Shown here piece after piece: positions 43,810 to 54,527 of a stretch of 64,000 nucleotides of DNA. The notes under the pieces were generated by a model that was given only the letters and a program-made list of their open reading frames with translations, was not told the DNA's origin and did not search any database. Numbering within the stretch: the stretch's first letter is position 1; the number at the start of each line of letters is the position of its first letter. The position numbers and the translations under genes were made by a program. The stretch is from Halomonas saccharevitans (GTDB lineage Bacteria; Pseudomonadota; Gammaproteobacteria; Pseudomonadales; Halomonadaceae). The stretch is taken from contig NZ_FPAQ01000011.1 of assembly GCF_900116405.1 (NCBI RefSeq), positions 26,713 through 90,712 of the forward strand, given 5' to 3'.

Positions 43810-45123
43810 TTGGATACTCGTTTCCCCTTCGTCGACTGGTTTCGCAACTCCTCGCCCTACATCAACGCCCATCGGGGACGAACCTTCGTCATCCTGATCG
43901 AGGGGGAGGCCATGGCGAGCGGTCGAGGCGAGCAGCTGATCCAGGACCTGGCGCTGCTGCATACCCTGGGCGTGCGCCTGGTGGTGGTGTTCGGCATTCG
44001 TCCCCAGGTACAGCAGGCGCTGGATGAGGCCGGCATCGTGCCGACTCGACATCGGGGACGCTGGGTGGCCGATGAGGCGATCATGGCCCAGGTCGAGCGC
44101 ATCGCCGCCGAGCAGCGGCTGTGGCTGGAGGCGCGGCTCTCGCCGGGCCTGCCCAACACGCCGCTGCACGGGATCGAGATGACCGTGGTCTCCGGCAACC
44201 TGGTGATGGCCAAGCCGCTGGGCGTGCGTGACGGCGTCGACTTCGACCGCAGCGGCGAGGTGCGCCGGGTACGCGACCAGGCGGTCGAGGGCCTGCTCGA
44301 GCGCGGCGCCCTGGTAGTGCTGCCGCCGCTGGGCTTCTCCAGCACCGGCGAGGTCTTCGATCTGGACGCCGCCGAGGTGGCGCATCATGCCGCCACCTCG
44401 CTTTCCGCCGACAAGCTGATCCTGCTCGGCGAGGCCAGCGGTCTGGTCGACGCCAGCGGTCGGCTGCAGCGCCAGCTGACCCCGGCCGAGGCTGCGCCGC
44501 TGCTCACCCAGGCCGATCCCGCCAGCGAGCTGGCCCGCCATCTGGGCGCGGCCTGCGCGGCGGCGCGTCACGGGGTCGCCCGCACCCACCTGCTCTCCTG
44601 GCATGATCACGACGCGCTGCTCGGTGAGCTGTTCACCCGCGACGGCGTGGGCACCATGATCACCGAGCATCGCTACGAGCAGCTGCGCCCGGCGGAACTC
44701 GGCGACATCGGCGGGCTGCTGGAGCTGCTCGAGCCCCTGGAGTCGCGGGGGATGCTGGTGCCGCGCTCCCGCGAGCGGCTGGAATACGAGATCGACGACT
44801 ACCTGGTGATCGATCGCGACGGCATGATCATCGGCTGCGCCGCCCTGCACGCCTTCGGCGAGGCCGAGATGGGCGAGCTGGCCTGCGTGGCGGTGCACGA
44901 CGACTATCGGGGCGGCGCGCGCGGCGAGCGACTGCTCGCCGAGATCGAGCGCCGGGCCCATCGCCTCGGGCTCTCGTCGCTGTTCGCCCTCACTACTCAT
45001 ACCACCCACTGGTTCTTCGAGCACGACTTTCGCCTGGCCGACATCGAGGCGCTTCCCACCCTGCGCCGCGACACCTACAGCCACGCCCGCAAGTCCAAGA
45101 TCCTGATCAAGACCCTCGCCTGA
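43810..45123 (+). CDS. argA: N-acetylglutamate synthase
   Basis: Acetylates glutamate with acetyl-CoA, the first step to arginine. The 437-aa protein has an amino-acid-kinase-like domain (SPYINAHRGRTFVILIEGEA, LLHTLGVRLVVVFGIRPQV) and a C-terminal GNAT domain (IIGCAALHAFGEAEMGELACVAVHDDYRGGARGERLL). The start is taken as TTG at 43810, after CCGGAG; an open frame extends far upstream through pit and is spurious. A short AT-rich terminator follows. Confidence 0.93.
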   Translation: MDTRFPFVDWFRNSSPYINAHRGRTFVILIEGEAMASGRGEQLIQDLALLHTLGVRLVVVFGIRPQVQQALDEAGIVPTRHRGRWVADEAIMAQVERIAAEQRLWLEARLSPGLPNTPLHGIEMTVVSGNLVMAKPLGVRDGVDFDRSGEVRRVRDQAVEGLLERGALVVLPPLGFSSTGEVFDLDAAEVAHHAATSLSADKLILLGEASGLVDASGRLQRQLTPAEAAPLLTQADPASELARHLGAACAAARHGVARTHLLSWHDHDALLGELFTRDGVGTMITEHRYEQLRPAELGDIGGLLELLEPLESRGMLVPRSRERLEYEIDDYLVIDRDGMIIGCAALHAFGEAEMGELACVAVHDDYRGGARGERLLAEIERRAHRLGLSSLFALTTHTTHWFFEHDFRLADIEALPTLRRDTYSHARKSKILIKTLA

Positions 45124-45185
45124 GCGGCCGGACCGTCGCCGCGAGGCGTCGCCCGCGGCGCGGCGTCTCCGCCGGGGAACGCCAT

Positions 45186-45210
45186 AACTTTTTGATAAAA
45201 AAAGTTTTTT
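45186..45210 (+). terminator. Possible AT-rich terminator of argA
   Basis: AACTTTTT pairs with AAAAAGTT around a short loop and is followed by further T. The stem is weak. Confidence 0.4.
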
Positions 45211-45228
45211 GGTGTGTCGTCCGAAAGG

Positions 45229-45246
45229 TGTCGCCGTTTGGCGACG
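45229..45246 (+). promoter_or_regulatory. GlrR-like binding site
   Basis: TGTC-N10-GACG differs by one base from the TGTC-N10-GACA site of E. coli GlrR. A second TGTC (45215-45218) lies 14 bases before it without a matching partner. It is about 110 bases upstream of the sigma-54 promoter, where an enhancer is expected. Confidence 0.4.
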
Positions 45247-45311
45247 AAAAATCCCGTTTTCGACCCCGCTTCTCCCCGCGAGGGCCTTCCACGCCCGCCC
45301 GTCGCGCTTCC

Positions 45312-45341
45312 TTGTCTATATAAATCATTGATTTTTATAGT
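45312..45341 (+). promoter_or_regulatory. Possible sigma-70 promoter
   Basis: TTGTCT and TATAGT are spaced by 18 bases. E. coli glmY also has overlapping sigma-70 and sigma-54 promoters, but this may be coincidental. Confidence 0.3.
45321..45333 (-). promoter_or_regulatory. IHF-type site
   Basis: On the minus strand AATCAATGATTTA fits the WATCAA-N4-TTR consensus exactly. Its place between the enhancer-like site and the sigma-54 promoter is typical. Confidence 0.45.
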
Positions 45342-45354
45342 AAGATTGGAGTTT

Positions 45355-45370
45355 TGGCACGCTCATGGCA
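45355..45370 (+). promoter_or_regulatory. Sigma-54 (RpoN) promoter
   Basis: TGGCACG-CTCA-TGGCA matches the -24/-12 consensus TGGCACG-N4-TTGCA at 11 of 12 positions, and GG and GC have the required 10-base spacing. Initiation is expected near 45381. The sigma-54 activator GlrR is encoded downstream. Confidence 0.65.
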
Positions 45371-45380
45371 TTGAGTTGGG

Positions 45381-45850
45381 TGAGCAAGGAAAACGGTTCA
45401 TACGGCTCGATCCGTTTTCCGGTTGCCGAGGGGGCGCCGCGTCATCACTACCCTGTGCGTCCGGTCCCCCGAACGCGACCAGTGTCTGCTCCAAGCGATG
45501 TGTGACTTTAGGTTGCGATGAGACGGTGCCGCCGAAAGGCAAGGATCGGCATCGAGAGGGCAAGGATGCCCTGGCAAGGATGCCTCTCCCCCGCGGGTCA
45601 CGACCCGTCAGGAGGGATCGAATCGCGCGGTATCGCCCTTGCGGCGCTGCCGCCAGTCACGAGGCGGGGTGGCCAAGCGGTCGCCCGCATGAGAACGACT
45701 AGCCCCTGGTGGCCGATGGCGTTCGCATGGCTTCGAGGGCCCCTGGCCCCTGGTGAGGTCAACGGTGGACGAACCAGGTCGTCGACCGGTGGCATTTCCA
45801 GACCCTTCAGTTCCCTGCGTATTGGGCCGGCCATGCCGGCCCTTTTTTTT
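45381..45850 (+). ncRNA. Candidate sigma-54-dependent non-coding transcript upstream of glrK
   Basis: About 470 bases between the sigma-54 promoter and a strong terminator (45824-45850) contain no convincing gene. The position (promoter, RNA, terminator, then glrK-qseG-glrR) is that of glmY in enterobacteria, but no sequence likeness to GlmY is visible and the length is much greater. GGA motifs cluster at 45543-45617, some in hairpins such as GGGC-AAGGAT-GCCC (45558-45571) and GGC-AAGGAT-GCC (45573-45584). The boundaries are inferred. The 45214-45702 open frame is most likely spurious. Confidence 0.45.
45824..45850 (+). terminator. Strong rho-independent terminator upstream of glrK
   Basis: GGGCCGGC, a CAT loop, then GCCGGCCC, followed by eight T. 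No gene ends before it. Confidence 0.93.
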
Positions 45851-45956
45851 CGCCTGCGGGTGAGGCCGAACGATCGCGAGGCGCTCGGCCGATCTCTGGT
45901 ATCCTTAGGGATGGACGATGGTGGTTCCCTTTACCCTCCTGCAAAGAACGCTGTCC

Positions 45957-47462
45957 ATGACCACAGCCGTTACGCGCCGCTGGCGCCCGCGCTCGCTGCT
46001 ACAGCTGGTGCTGCTGGCCTTTCTAGTGGTGATGCTGCCGCTGGCGGTGCTGATGATCCAGGCCGGTCAGGCGCTCTCGGAGCTCTCGCGCCTGGCCGAT
46101 GTGAGTGCCCGCCAGGCGGTGGAGGAGACCCGGCGTGCCCGCTCGCTGGGGGCGCTGGCGCTGGAGATGGAGCGCGGCGCCCGCCAGTATGCGGTGGTCG
46201 AACAGCAGGGACTGCTGGAGATCTTCGACGAGCGCCTCGCGGAGTTCCGGCAGCTGCTGGCCCAGCAGCGCCGGTTGCTGCCGAATGATCCCCACGTGGC
46301 GGCGCTGGAGGAGGCGCTGGACGGCCTCGCCGAGCTGCCCGACCTGCCGCTCGAGGCCTTCAAGGCGCGGCTTGGCGACTTCCTGCCCTTCGCCGCGCAC
46401 ACCGAGGCGATGCGCCAGGCCACCAATCGGCGCATCGACGAGCGTATCGACGCCATCAGTGCCCGCGCCGAGGACGTGCAGATCCGCCTGTGGTGGCAGA
46501 CCGCGGCGCTGGTCTCCGCGAGCCTGGTGCTGATGCTGCTGTTCACGCGGCTGATCATCCAGCCGATCCGCCAGCTCGAGCGGCGCATCCTCGGCATCGG
46601 CAGCCTGGGCGGCGACACCGAGCGCCACCAGAGCCCCCTCAAGGGGCCGGCGGAGCTGGTCACTCTGGGCGAGCGCCTGGACTGGCTGGCCTCGCGGCTC
46701 GACGACCTCGAAGCCCAGAAGCAGCAGTTCCTGCGCCACATGTCCCACGAGCTCAAGACGCCGCTGGCCAGCGTGCGCGAGGGTTCGTCGCTGCTCGCCG
46801 ATGGCGTGGCCGGCGAGGTCACGCCGCGCCAGCGCGAGGTCCTCGACCTGATCGATACCAGCGGGCGTGAGCTGCAGCAGCTGATCGAGCAGCTGCTCGA
46901 CTACAACCTGCTCAAGCACAGCCGTCAGCTCGACATCGCCCGGCTGGACGTCGCCACCGTGGTCAGGGAAGTGCTGGCCAAGCATCGCCTGGCGCTCGAC
47001 AACAAGGAGATGCGAGTCACGGCCTTCCACGGCCCGCTTAACTGGGCGCTCGACGGTACCGCCACCTCGCGGGTGCTCGATAACCTCATCTCCAACGCCG
47101 TGGCCTACGGTGAGGATGGCGGCGAACTCGAGATCCGCGCCCGCGCGCTGCCGGATCGCCTGGTGATCGAGGTGGCCAACAGCGGCGAGCCGATCGCCGA
47201 GGAGGATCGTGAGCGGCTCTTCGATGCCTTCTACCAGGGGCGCGTGCGCCGCAAGGGGCCGCTCAAGGGCTCCGGCATCGGCCTCTCGGTGGCCGCCGAC
47301 TGCGCCCGGCTTCAGCAGGGCCGCCTGGAGCTGGTGGAAGACCCGCGGCTGGCGGTGTGCTTCCGGCTCACCCTGCCCTGGCCGACCCCGCTGCCCGAGC
47401 GGGGCGACGAGACCCCGAGACCCGCCCTGGTGGGTGACGACGCAAGGAAGGATCTGTCATGA
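45957..47462 (+). CDS. glrK: Sensor histidine kinase GlrK (QseE)
   Basis: The 501-aa membrane kinase closely follows E. coli GlrK: LQLVLLAFLVVMLPLAVL helix, a periplasmic helical domain (ALEMERGARQYAV), a second helix ending LLFTRLIIQPI, HAMP, and phospho-acceptor His264 in QFLRHMSHELKTPLAS; the ATP domain has DNLISNAVAYG and KGSGIGLSVAADC. It phosphorylates GlrR. The start at 45957 gives the family-like N-terminus, though the ribosome site is weak. The stop overlaps qseG by 4 bases. Confidence 0.93.
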   Translation: MTTAVTRRWRPRSLLQLVLLAFLVVMLPLAVLMIQAGQALSELSRLADVSARQAVEETRRARSLGALALEMERGARQYAVVEQQGLLEIFDERLAEFRQLLAQQRRLLPNDPHVAALEEALDGLAELPDLPLEAFKARLGDFLPFAAHTEAMRQATNRRIDERIDAISARAEDVQIRLWWQTAALVSASLVLMLLFTRLIIQPIRQLERRILGIGSLGGDTERHQSPLKGPAELVTLGERLDWLASRLDDLEAQKQQFLRHMSHELKTPLASVREGSSLLADGVAGEVTPRQREVLDLIDTSGRELQQLIEQLLDYNLLKHSRQLDIARLDVATVVREVLAKHRLALDNKEMRVTAFHGPLNWALDGTATSRVLDNLISNAVAYGEDGGELEIRARALPDRLVIEVANSGEPIAEEDRERLFDAFYQGRVRRKGPLKGSGIGLSVAADCARLQQGRLELVEDPRLAVCFRLTLPWPTPLPERGDETPRPALVGDDARKDLS

Positions 47463-48025
47463 CCCTACGCCCCTGGCTCACGTGCCTGACCACACTGTGG
47501 CTTGCCGGATGTCAGTACCTGCCCACGCCGCTCCCTTCCAGCGGCGTGTCGATGCCGAATACCGCCCAGGGCACGCTCTCCTGCACGGACGCGCTTCCGG
47601 ACTTCGACGACGACGAGTGCCTGATGCCCGAGTGGGTGGCCTTCGGTCTGGCCTCTCAGCGCGGCGACCGGGCCTGGCGTGAAGCTACCCTGGCGAGCCT
47701 CGCGGGCGAGGCCAAGCAGCGCCGCCTGTCGCGCGCCGTGCTGCTCTCCTGGGGCAGTGAGCAGCAGTGGGACCGTGCCTCGGAGCTCTACAAGGCCGAC
47801 CTGGCGAGCGCCCCGGCCGAGCTGCAGCCGCTGCTGCGCTACTGGCTCAACGAGCTGGAAGGGCGCCGGCGCCTGGCCGGCCAGCTGGCCGAGCGGCGCC
47901 GCGCCCTTGACGCTGCCGCGGAGGAAAACGCAGCGCTCACCGAGGAGCTTGAGGCCATGGCCGAGAAGCTCGAGCAGCTCACCGCCATCGAACAGAACAT
48001 CAACCTGCGACAGCAGAGTGAATAA
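47459..48025 (+). CDS. qseG: QseG-like outer-membrane lipoprotein
   Basis: The 188-aa protein has a lipobox LAGC (Cys18), a short N-terminal half with two Cys (SCTD, DECLMPEW), and a C-terminal coiled coil (about 130-185: GRRRLAGQLAERR to KLEQLTAIEQNINL). The coupling between glrK and glrR fits QseG (YfhG), which interacts with the kinase in enterobacteria. Sequence similarity is weak, so the name rests on position and architecture. Confidence 0.78.
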   Translation: MTLRPWLTCLTTLWLAGCQYLPTPLPSSGVSMPNTAQGTLSCTDALPDFDDDECLMPEWVAFGLASQRGDRAWREATLASLAGEAKQRRLSRAVLLSWGSEQQWDRASELYKADLASAPAELQPLLRYWLNELEGRRRLAGQLAERRRALDAAAEENAALTEELEAMAEKLEQLTAIEQNINLRQQSE

Positions 48026-48040
48026 CCCCGGAGAGACGAC

Positions 48041-49435
<1,395 letters not shown>

Positions 49436-49448
49436 CGACCCGCCGCTA

Positions 49449-49478
49449 GGGCGCGGCCGGCCTTTACCGGCCGCGCCC
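49449..49478 (+). terminator. GC-rich hairpin after glrR
   Basis: A 12-bp perfect stem GGGCGCGGCCGG around CCTTTA, 14 bases past the stop, without a T-run. Confidence 0.55.
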
Positions 49479-49519
49479 GAGCAGGCTCGGCCTCGCGAGT
49501 TTATGTCCTCACAACGCAA

Positions 49520-49543
49520 GACCCCCTGCCGAGGCAGGGGGTC
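49520..49543. terminator. Bidirectional hairpin between glrR and the peroxiredoxin gene
   Basis: An 11-bp perfect stem GACCCCCTGCC around GA between two convergent genes. T content on both sides is modest. Confidence 0.55.
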
Positions 49544-49572
49544 GTTGTCGTGCGCGGATGAACGGTACCGTC

Positions 49573-50226
49573 TTACTCGGGCAGCTTGGTGCGGCGCAGG
49601 TAGGGGAAGATGGTCTCGTACTCGCCGAACTTCGCCGTGGCATCCTCGTTGGAGACGGTCGGCGGGATGATCACGTCCTCGCCGACGGTCCAGTCGGCCG
49701 GGGTGGCCACGCCCTTGCCGTTGGCGGTCTGCAGGGCATCCAGGGCACGCATCACCTCGGAGAAGTTGCGGCCCACGTTCATCGGGTAGGTCATGGTCAG
49801 CTTGAGCTGCTTGTCCGGACCGATGATGAACACCGAGCGCACGGTGGCGCTGTCGGCCGGGGTGCGGCCGTCCGGCAGATAGGCCTCGGCCGGCAGCATG
49901 TCGAACAGCTTGGCGACCTTGAGATCCTCGTCGGCGATGATCGGGAAGCCGACCTCGCAGCTGGCGTAGCTCGAGATGTCGTTGATCCACTTCTTGTGGT
50001 CTTCCACGCCGTCCACGGAGACGCCGATCACCTTGGTGCCGCGCTTCTGCCACTCATCGTTGAGCTTGGCCACGGCGCCGAACTCGGTGGTGCAGACCGG
50101 CGTGAAGTCCTTCGGATGCGAGAACAGGATGGTCCAGCTATCGCCCATCCACTCGTGGAAGCGGATGGGGCCCTGGCTGGTCTCGGCCTCGAAGTCGGGT
50201 ACAACGTCGTTGATGCGCAGTGACAT
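49573..50226 (-). CDS. 1-Cys peroxiredoxin (Prx6 type)
   Basis: The 217-aa protein reduces hydroperoxides. The peroxidatic Cys45 is in PKDFTPVCTTEFG; the C-terminal extension (KLTMTYPMNVGRNFSEVMRALDALQ, TPADWTVGEDVIIPP) marks the Prx6/1-Cys subfamily. It is not an AhpC of the 2-Cys type. The start has a good GGGAG site. The 201-bp gap upstream contains no gene and no clear OxyR or other operator. Confidence 0.92.
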   Translation of the reverse strand: MSLRINDVVPDFEAETSQGPIRFHEWMGDSWTILFSHPKDFTPVCTTEFGAVAKLNDEWQKRGTKVIGVSVDGVEDHKKWINDISSYASCEVGFPIIADEDLKVAKLFDMLPAEAYLPDGRTPADSATVRSVFIIGPDKQLKLTMTYPMNVGRNFSEVMRALDALQTANGKGVATPADWTVGEDVIIPPTVSNEDATAKFGEYETIFPYLRRTKLPE

Positions 50227-50427
50227 GGTGCAACTCCCTTTCTTGGGGTGGGTGAAGCTGCCGGCCCGCCTCCTGCCCCGCAGGTAGCGATGGCCGTTCG
50301 GATACTCCCCTCATTGTCGGGGCTGTCGGCCGTCTCGACAACGGCCAGGCCCGGCCTTCTCGTACTTTGATGTTTTAACGTTAGACGATGTAAAGCGCTC
50401 GCGACCACCTTCCCTCGCGGGCACTGA

Positions 50428-51801
50428 CTAGTCGTCGCGCTCATCGAGCACCCGCAGGGCGAGGCGCCCCTCGCCCAGGCGCGCCTCGAGGCGCTGGTCG
50501 GCGACGGTGTCCGCCGCGCGGCGCACCACCTGGCCCCGCTCGTCCTCGAGGATCGCATAGCCGCGTCCCAGCACCGCCAGTGGGCTCACCGCCTGCAGCT
50601 CGCGGGCGATCCCGCCCAGCCGCTCGCGGTGGCGGGCGAGCGCCCTCGGCATCGCCTGATGCAGGCGCTGGGTGGCGCGCTCGAGGCGCTGCCCGGCCTG
50701 TTGCGTGAGCCGGTCCGGCGAGCGCAGGGCCAGGCGCTGGTGCAGGTGGCGGGCTCGGCGGTGCTCCTGGTCGAGGCGTGCCCGCATGGCTCGGCGCAGC
50801 CGCGCCTCCAGCTGATCGAGCTGCCGGCGGCGCGACGCCAGCACCTCGCCGGGGTGGCGCAGCCGGGCGCGCAGGTGATCCAGGCGCTGGGCGTCGCTGT
50901 CCAGGCGAGCGCGCTGGGCGCGGGTCAGCCGCTCGGCCAGCCGCTCGAGGCGGTGGAGGCGTTCGCGGCGGTCGGGCACCAGCTGCTCGGCCGCGGCCGA
51001 GGGCGTGGGGGCGCGCGCATCGGCGGCGAAGTCGGCAAGCGTCACGTCCACCTCATGGCCCACCGCCGCCATCACCGGCAGCCGGGAGTGGAAGATCGCC
51101 CGGGCCAGGTGTTCGTCGTTGAACGCCCACAGGTCCTCCAGGCTGCCGCCGCCGCGGGTGATCAGGATGGCATCGCGGGCGGGGTCCAGCGCCTGCTGAC
51201 GGTTGAGCAGCCCCAGGGCCCCGATCATCGCCGGCGCCGCCTCGCGGCCCTGCACCGGCACCGGAATCAGCGTGACCTGGACCAGCGGCCAGCGCGCCGC
51301 CAGCACCGCCAGCACGTCGCGGATCGCCGCGCCGGTGGCCGAGGTGAGCACCAGCAGGTGGCGCGGCGGGAAGGGCAGGGGACGCGCGTTGGCGAACACC
51401 CCCTCGGCGGCGAGGCGCGCCTTGAGGCGCTCATAGGCGGCCAGCAGCTCGCCTTCGCCCGCCGCGCGCACCGCCTCGACGATCAGCTGATAGTCGCCGC
51501 GCGGCTCGAACAGCGACACCTGGCCGCGCACCTTGACGCGGTCGCCGTCGCGCATCGGCGCGGCGACGAAGCGTGCTCGGGTGCGAAACAGCGCGCAGCG
51601 CAGCTGGGCCTTGTCGTCCTTGAGGGTGAAGTAGACGTGCCCCGAGCTCGGCCGCGACACCCCGGAGAGCTCGCCCTCCACCCACACCTCGCCGACGTCC
51701 TGCTCGAGCGCGCGCCGGGCGTGCCGGTTGAGCTCACTGACGGAGAGCGCCTCGCTATCGCTTCCGGGATCAAGGGGCGTGTCGTTGAGGGGTGGCGGCA
51801 T
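50428..51801 (-). CDS. xseA: Exodeoxyribonuclease VII large subunit
   Basis: XseA with XseB degrades single-stranded DNA. The 457-aa protein has an N-terminal OB fold (VSELNRHARRALEQDVGEVWVEGELSG), the catalytic core (LVLTSATGAAIRDV, RGGGSLEDLWAFNDE, VGHEVDVTLADFAADARAPTPSAAAE) and a long Arg/Leu-rich coiled coil. The ATG at 51801 is preferred to the TTG two codons upstream. xseB is not in this window. Confidence 0.93.
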   Translation of the reverse strand: MPPPLNDTPLDPGSDSEALSVSELNRHARRALEQDVGEVWVEGELSGVSRPSSGHVYFTLKDDKAQLRCALFRTRARFVAAPMRDGDRVKVRGQVSLFEPRGDYQLIVEAVRAAGEGELLAAYERLKARLAAEGVFANARPLPFPPRHLLVLTSATGAAIRDVLAVLAARWPLVQVTLIPVPVQGREAAPAMIGALGLLNRQQALDPARDAILITRGGGSLEDLWAFNDEHLARAIFHSRLPVMAAVGHEVDVTLADFAADARAPTPSAAAEQLVPDRRERLHRLERLAERLTRAQRARLDSDAQRLDHLRARLRHPGEVLASRRRQLDQLEARLRRAMRARLDQEHRRARHLHQRLALRSPDRLTQQAGQRLERATQRLHQAMPRALARHRERLGGIARELQAVSPLAVLGRGYAILEDERGQVVRRAADTVADQRLEARLGEGRLALRVLDERDD

Positions 51802-51882
51802 GGGCAAGTCTCCGGCGGGAACGCCGCCCAGCCTAGCATGGATGGCGCCGCCGGCCGGAGGTCGACCGGCGGGTTGGCACCG

Positions 51883-52950
51883 CTAGGCGCTCAGCCGCCG
51901 GCAGGCGCCCAACAGCACCGGCATCAGCAGGATCAGCACCGTGATGCGCAGCAGGTGATGGGCGGTCACGAAGGCCGGGTCGATGCCCAGCGACAGCGCC
52001 ACCAGGCTCAGCTCCGGCGCCCCGCCCGGCATGTAGGCGAGCAGCGCCGCGGGAAGCGACACCCCCGTCGCCGCGTGGATTGCCCAGGCGGCGAGGATGG
52101 CGATCGCCAGCAGGCCCAGCGCCTGCAGCGCGGCCATCGCCAGGGTATGGCCCAGTGTGGAAAGCGCGGTTCCCGTGAAGCGCACGCCCACCGAGACGCC
52201 GATGATCGCCTGGGCCAGGGCGATCAGCGTCGGCGGCAGGGCCGCGTGGGTCAGCCCCGTCAGGTGCAGCGCCGACGAGACCAGCGCCGGGCCGAACAGC
52301 AGGGCGTTGGGCAGGCGCAGTCGCCTACCGAGCCAGGCGCCCAGCACCCCGGCTCCGGCCAGCCAGGCGGCATCTACCGGGCCGGGCAACCACAGCCACC
52401 GGCCCGGGTCCGGGGTGGCGGCGCTCAGGCTGACGTGACCGATGCCGTCGAGCACCGGCGGAATGGCGACCAGCAGCACCAGGATGCGCACCGCGTGGGT
52501 TATGCCGACCACCCGCAGGTCGGCATCGGAGGAGAGCGCCATGCCGGTGACCGCTGAGACCCCGCCGGGGACCCCGGCGTAGAGGGCGGTATCCAGCGAG
52601 TGGCCGGCGATGCGCCGCGAGAACCACACCGAGAAGAGCATCATCACCGCCGTGGCCCCGAGCATCGCCGCCAGGCTCAGGCCCCACAGCCCCAGATCGC
52701 CGGACAGCTCCGGGGTGAAGGCCGCGCCCAGCATCACCCCGATCACCACCAGCACGCCCTGACGACCGCGTCCCGGCGAGCGCAGCCGCGCGCCGGAAAG
52801 GCTCGCCAGGGTGGTGGCGAGCATGGCGCCGAGCAGCCAGGGCAGCGGCAGATCAACGGTGAAGGCCGCCGCCCCGCCGGCGAGGCCGAGTGCCAGGGTG
52901 GGCAGGAAGCGCAGCAGGGCGGGAAGGGCAGAGGGCAAGGCAAGAGGCAC
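51883..52950 (-). CDS. AbrB-family membrane protein (two AbrB duplication domains)
   Basis: The 355-aa, very hydrophobic protein has the repeated motif seen in this family, LPWLLGAMLATTLASL and LPNALLFGPALVSSALHLTG, each with YAGVPGGVSAVTG or YMPGGAPELSLVAL. It is often misannotated as ammonia monooxygenase. Members lie beside TctCBA-like genes, as here; the substrate is unknown. The GTG at 52950 follows GGAG; the open frame extends far into tctA and is spurious. Confidence 0.85.
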   Translation of the reverse strand: MPLALPSALPALLRFLPTLALGLAGGAAAFTVDLPLPWLLGAMLATTLASLSGARLRSPGRGRQGVLVVIGVMLGAAFTPELSGDLGLWGLSLAAMLGATAVMMLFSVWFSRRIAGHSLDTALYAGVPGGVSAVTGMALSSDADLRVVGITHAVRILVLLVAIPPVLDGIGHVSLSAATPDPGRWLWLPGPVDAAWLAGAGVLGAWLGRRLRLPNALLFGPALVSSALHLTGLTHAALPPTLIALAQAIIGVSVGVRFTGTALSTLGHTLAMAALQALGLLAIAILAAWAIHAATGVSLPAALLAYMPGGAPELSLVALSLGIDPAFVTAHHLLRITVLILLMPVLLGACRRLSA

Positions 52951-53006
52951 GTCGGAGGTCTCCGGTCGAAACGTCTCGGGCCCGCTTGAGCGGGCCCGAG
53001 GCAGTG

Positions 53007-54515
53007 TTAGCCGGCGTGGCGGCGAGCGCGTGCGGCTAGCAGCTTCGGCACCAGCCAGGGCAGCACCAGCAGCGCGGCGGCGGCGACCCACAGCCCCAGC
53101 GAGATGCCGGACTGCCACAGGATGCCCGTATCGCCGCCGCTGATCGACAGCGCCCGGCGCAGGTTCTGCTCCATCAGCCCGCCCAGCACGTAGCCCAGGA
53201 TCACCGGGGCCAGCGAGAAGCCGAGCTTGCGCAACAGGTAGCCGAACACGCCGATCAGCAGCATCAGGTAGATGGCGGTCAGGTCCGAGTGCAGCTGGTA
53301 GACGCCGACGAAGGCCAGGATGGCGATGGCCGGCACCAGCACCCAGCGCGGGATGGTCAGCACCCGGGCGAACACCCCGGCCAGCGGCAGGTTGAGCGCC
53401 AGCAGCACGATGTTGCCGATGTAGAGCGAGGCGATCAGGCCGCCGGCGACCTCGGGCCGCTCGGTGAACATCATCGGCCCGGGGGTGATGTTGTAGAGCA
53501 TCAGCGCGCCGAGCAGCACGGCGGTGGTACCGGAGCCGGGGATGCCCAGCGTCAGCATCGGCACGAAGGAGCCCGCCGCCGCGGCGTTGTTGGCCGACTC
53601 CGGGGCCGCCAGGCCGCGCATGTCGCCCTTGCCGAAGGTGCCTTCTTTGTCGGAGAGGCGCTTCTCGGTGGTGTAGGAGACCGCGCCGGCCACCGAGGCC
53701 CCGGTGCCGGGCAGCACGCCGATGATGAAGCCGAGCAGCCCCGAACGCCACATGGCGCCCTTGCAGTAGAGCACTTCCTTGAGGCTGACGAAGACCCGGC
53801 CCAGCGGCGGCAGCTCGCCGTCGCTGTCCTGGCGGTGGGCGTGTTCGAGCATCAGCAGGATCTCGCTGATCGCGAACAGGCCGATGATCATCACCACGAA
53901 GTCGATGCCGTCGTAGAGTTCGGGCATGCCGAAGGTGTAGCGCATCACGCCGGTGCCGGAATCGACGCCCACGGTGGCGATCAGCACGCCCAGCACCGCG
54001 CCGATGGCGGTCTTGATCGGGTCCTTGCCCATCATCACCGACATCGACGAGAAGGCGAACACCATCAGCGCGAAGAACTCGGCGGGGCCGAACATCACCG
54101 CGATCTCGGCGAGCAGCGGCGCGAACAGCGTCAGGCCGATGATGGCGATGGTCGCGCCGACGAAGGAGCTCACCGCCGAGAGGCCGAGCGCCGGGCCGGC
54201 CAGGCCCTTCTTGGCCAGCGGATGGCCGTCGAGCGTGGTCATCACCGCGCCGGCATCGCCCGGCACGTTGAGCAGGATGCTCGACATCCGCCCGCCATAC
54301 TCGGCGCCGGTGTAGATGCCGGCCAGCAGGATCAGCGCCGACTCGGCCGGCAGGCCCAGGGTGTAGGCCAGCGGCATCAGGATGGCGATGCCGTTGATCG
54401 GCCCGATGCCCGGCAGCGCCCCGAACAGGGTGCCGAGCAGCGCGCCGAGGAAGGCCAGCCCCAGGTTGAGCGGCGTCAGGGCGACGCCGAAGCCCTCGAT
54501 CAGGAAGTCGAACAT
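53007..54515 (-). CDS. tctA: Tripartite tricarboxylate transporter, large membrane subunit TctA
   Basis: The 502-aa protein is the main membrane component of a Na+-coupled, binding-protein-dependent carboxylate transporter. It has about 11 helices, the early [14 protein letters not shown] and [22 protein letters not shown] motifs, and [15 protein letters not shown] in the middle. It follows tctB by 12 bases. The actual substrate (citrate or another carboxylate) cannot be read. Confidence 0.92.
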   Translation of the reverse strand: MFDFLIEGFGVALTPLNLGLAFLGALLGTLFGALPGIGPINGIAILMPLAYTLGLPAESALILLAGIYTGAEYGGRMSSILLNVPGDAGAVMTTLDGHPLAKKGLAGPALGLSAVSSFVGATIAIIGLTLFAPLLAEIAVMFGPAEFFALMVFAFSSMSVMMGKDPIKTAIGAVLGVLIATVGVDSGTGVMRYTFGMPELYDGIDFVVMIIGLFAISEILLMLEHAHRQDSDGELPPLGRVFVSLKEVLYCKGAMWRSGLLGFIIGVLPGTGASVAGAVSYTTEKRLSDKEGTFGKGDMRGLAAPESANNAAAAGSFVPMLTLGIPGSGTTAVLLGALMLYNITPGPMMFTERPEVAGGLIASLYIGNIVLLALNLPLAGVFARVLTIPRWVLVPAIAILAFVGVYQLHSDLTAIYLMLLIGVFGYLLRKLGFSLAPVILGYVLGGLMEQNLRRALSISGGDTGILWQSGISLGLWVAAAALLVLPWLVPKLLAARARRHAG

Positions 54516-54527
54516 GGTGGCAGTCCT

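Noticed and set aside
45214..45702. 162-aa open frame upstream of glrK
   Set aside because: It has no recognisable motif and spans the IHF-type site, the sigma-54 promoter and the start of the candidate RNA.
45381..45850. Calling the RNA upstream of glrK a GlmY homologue
   Set aside because: Position and promoter type agree, but no sequence likeness to GlmY was seen and the predicted length is more than double; it is left unnamed.
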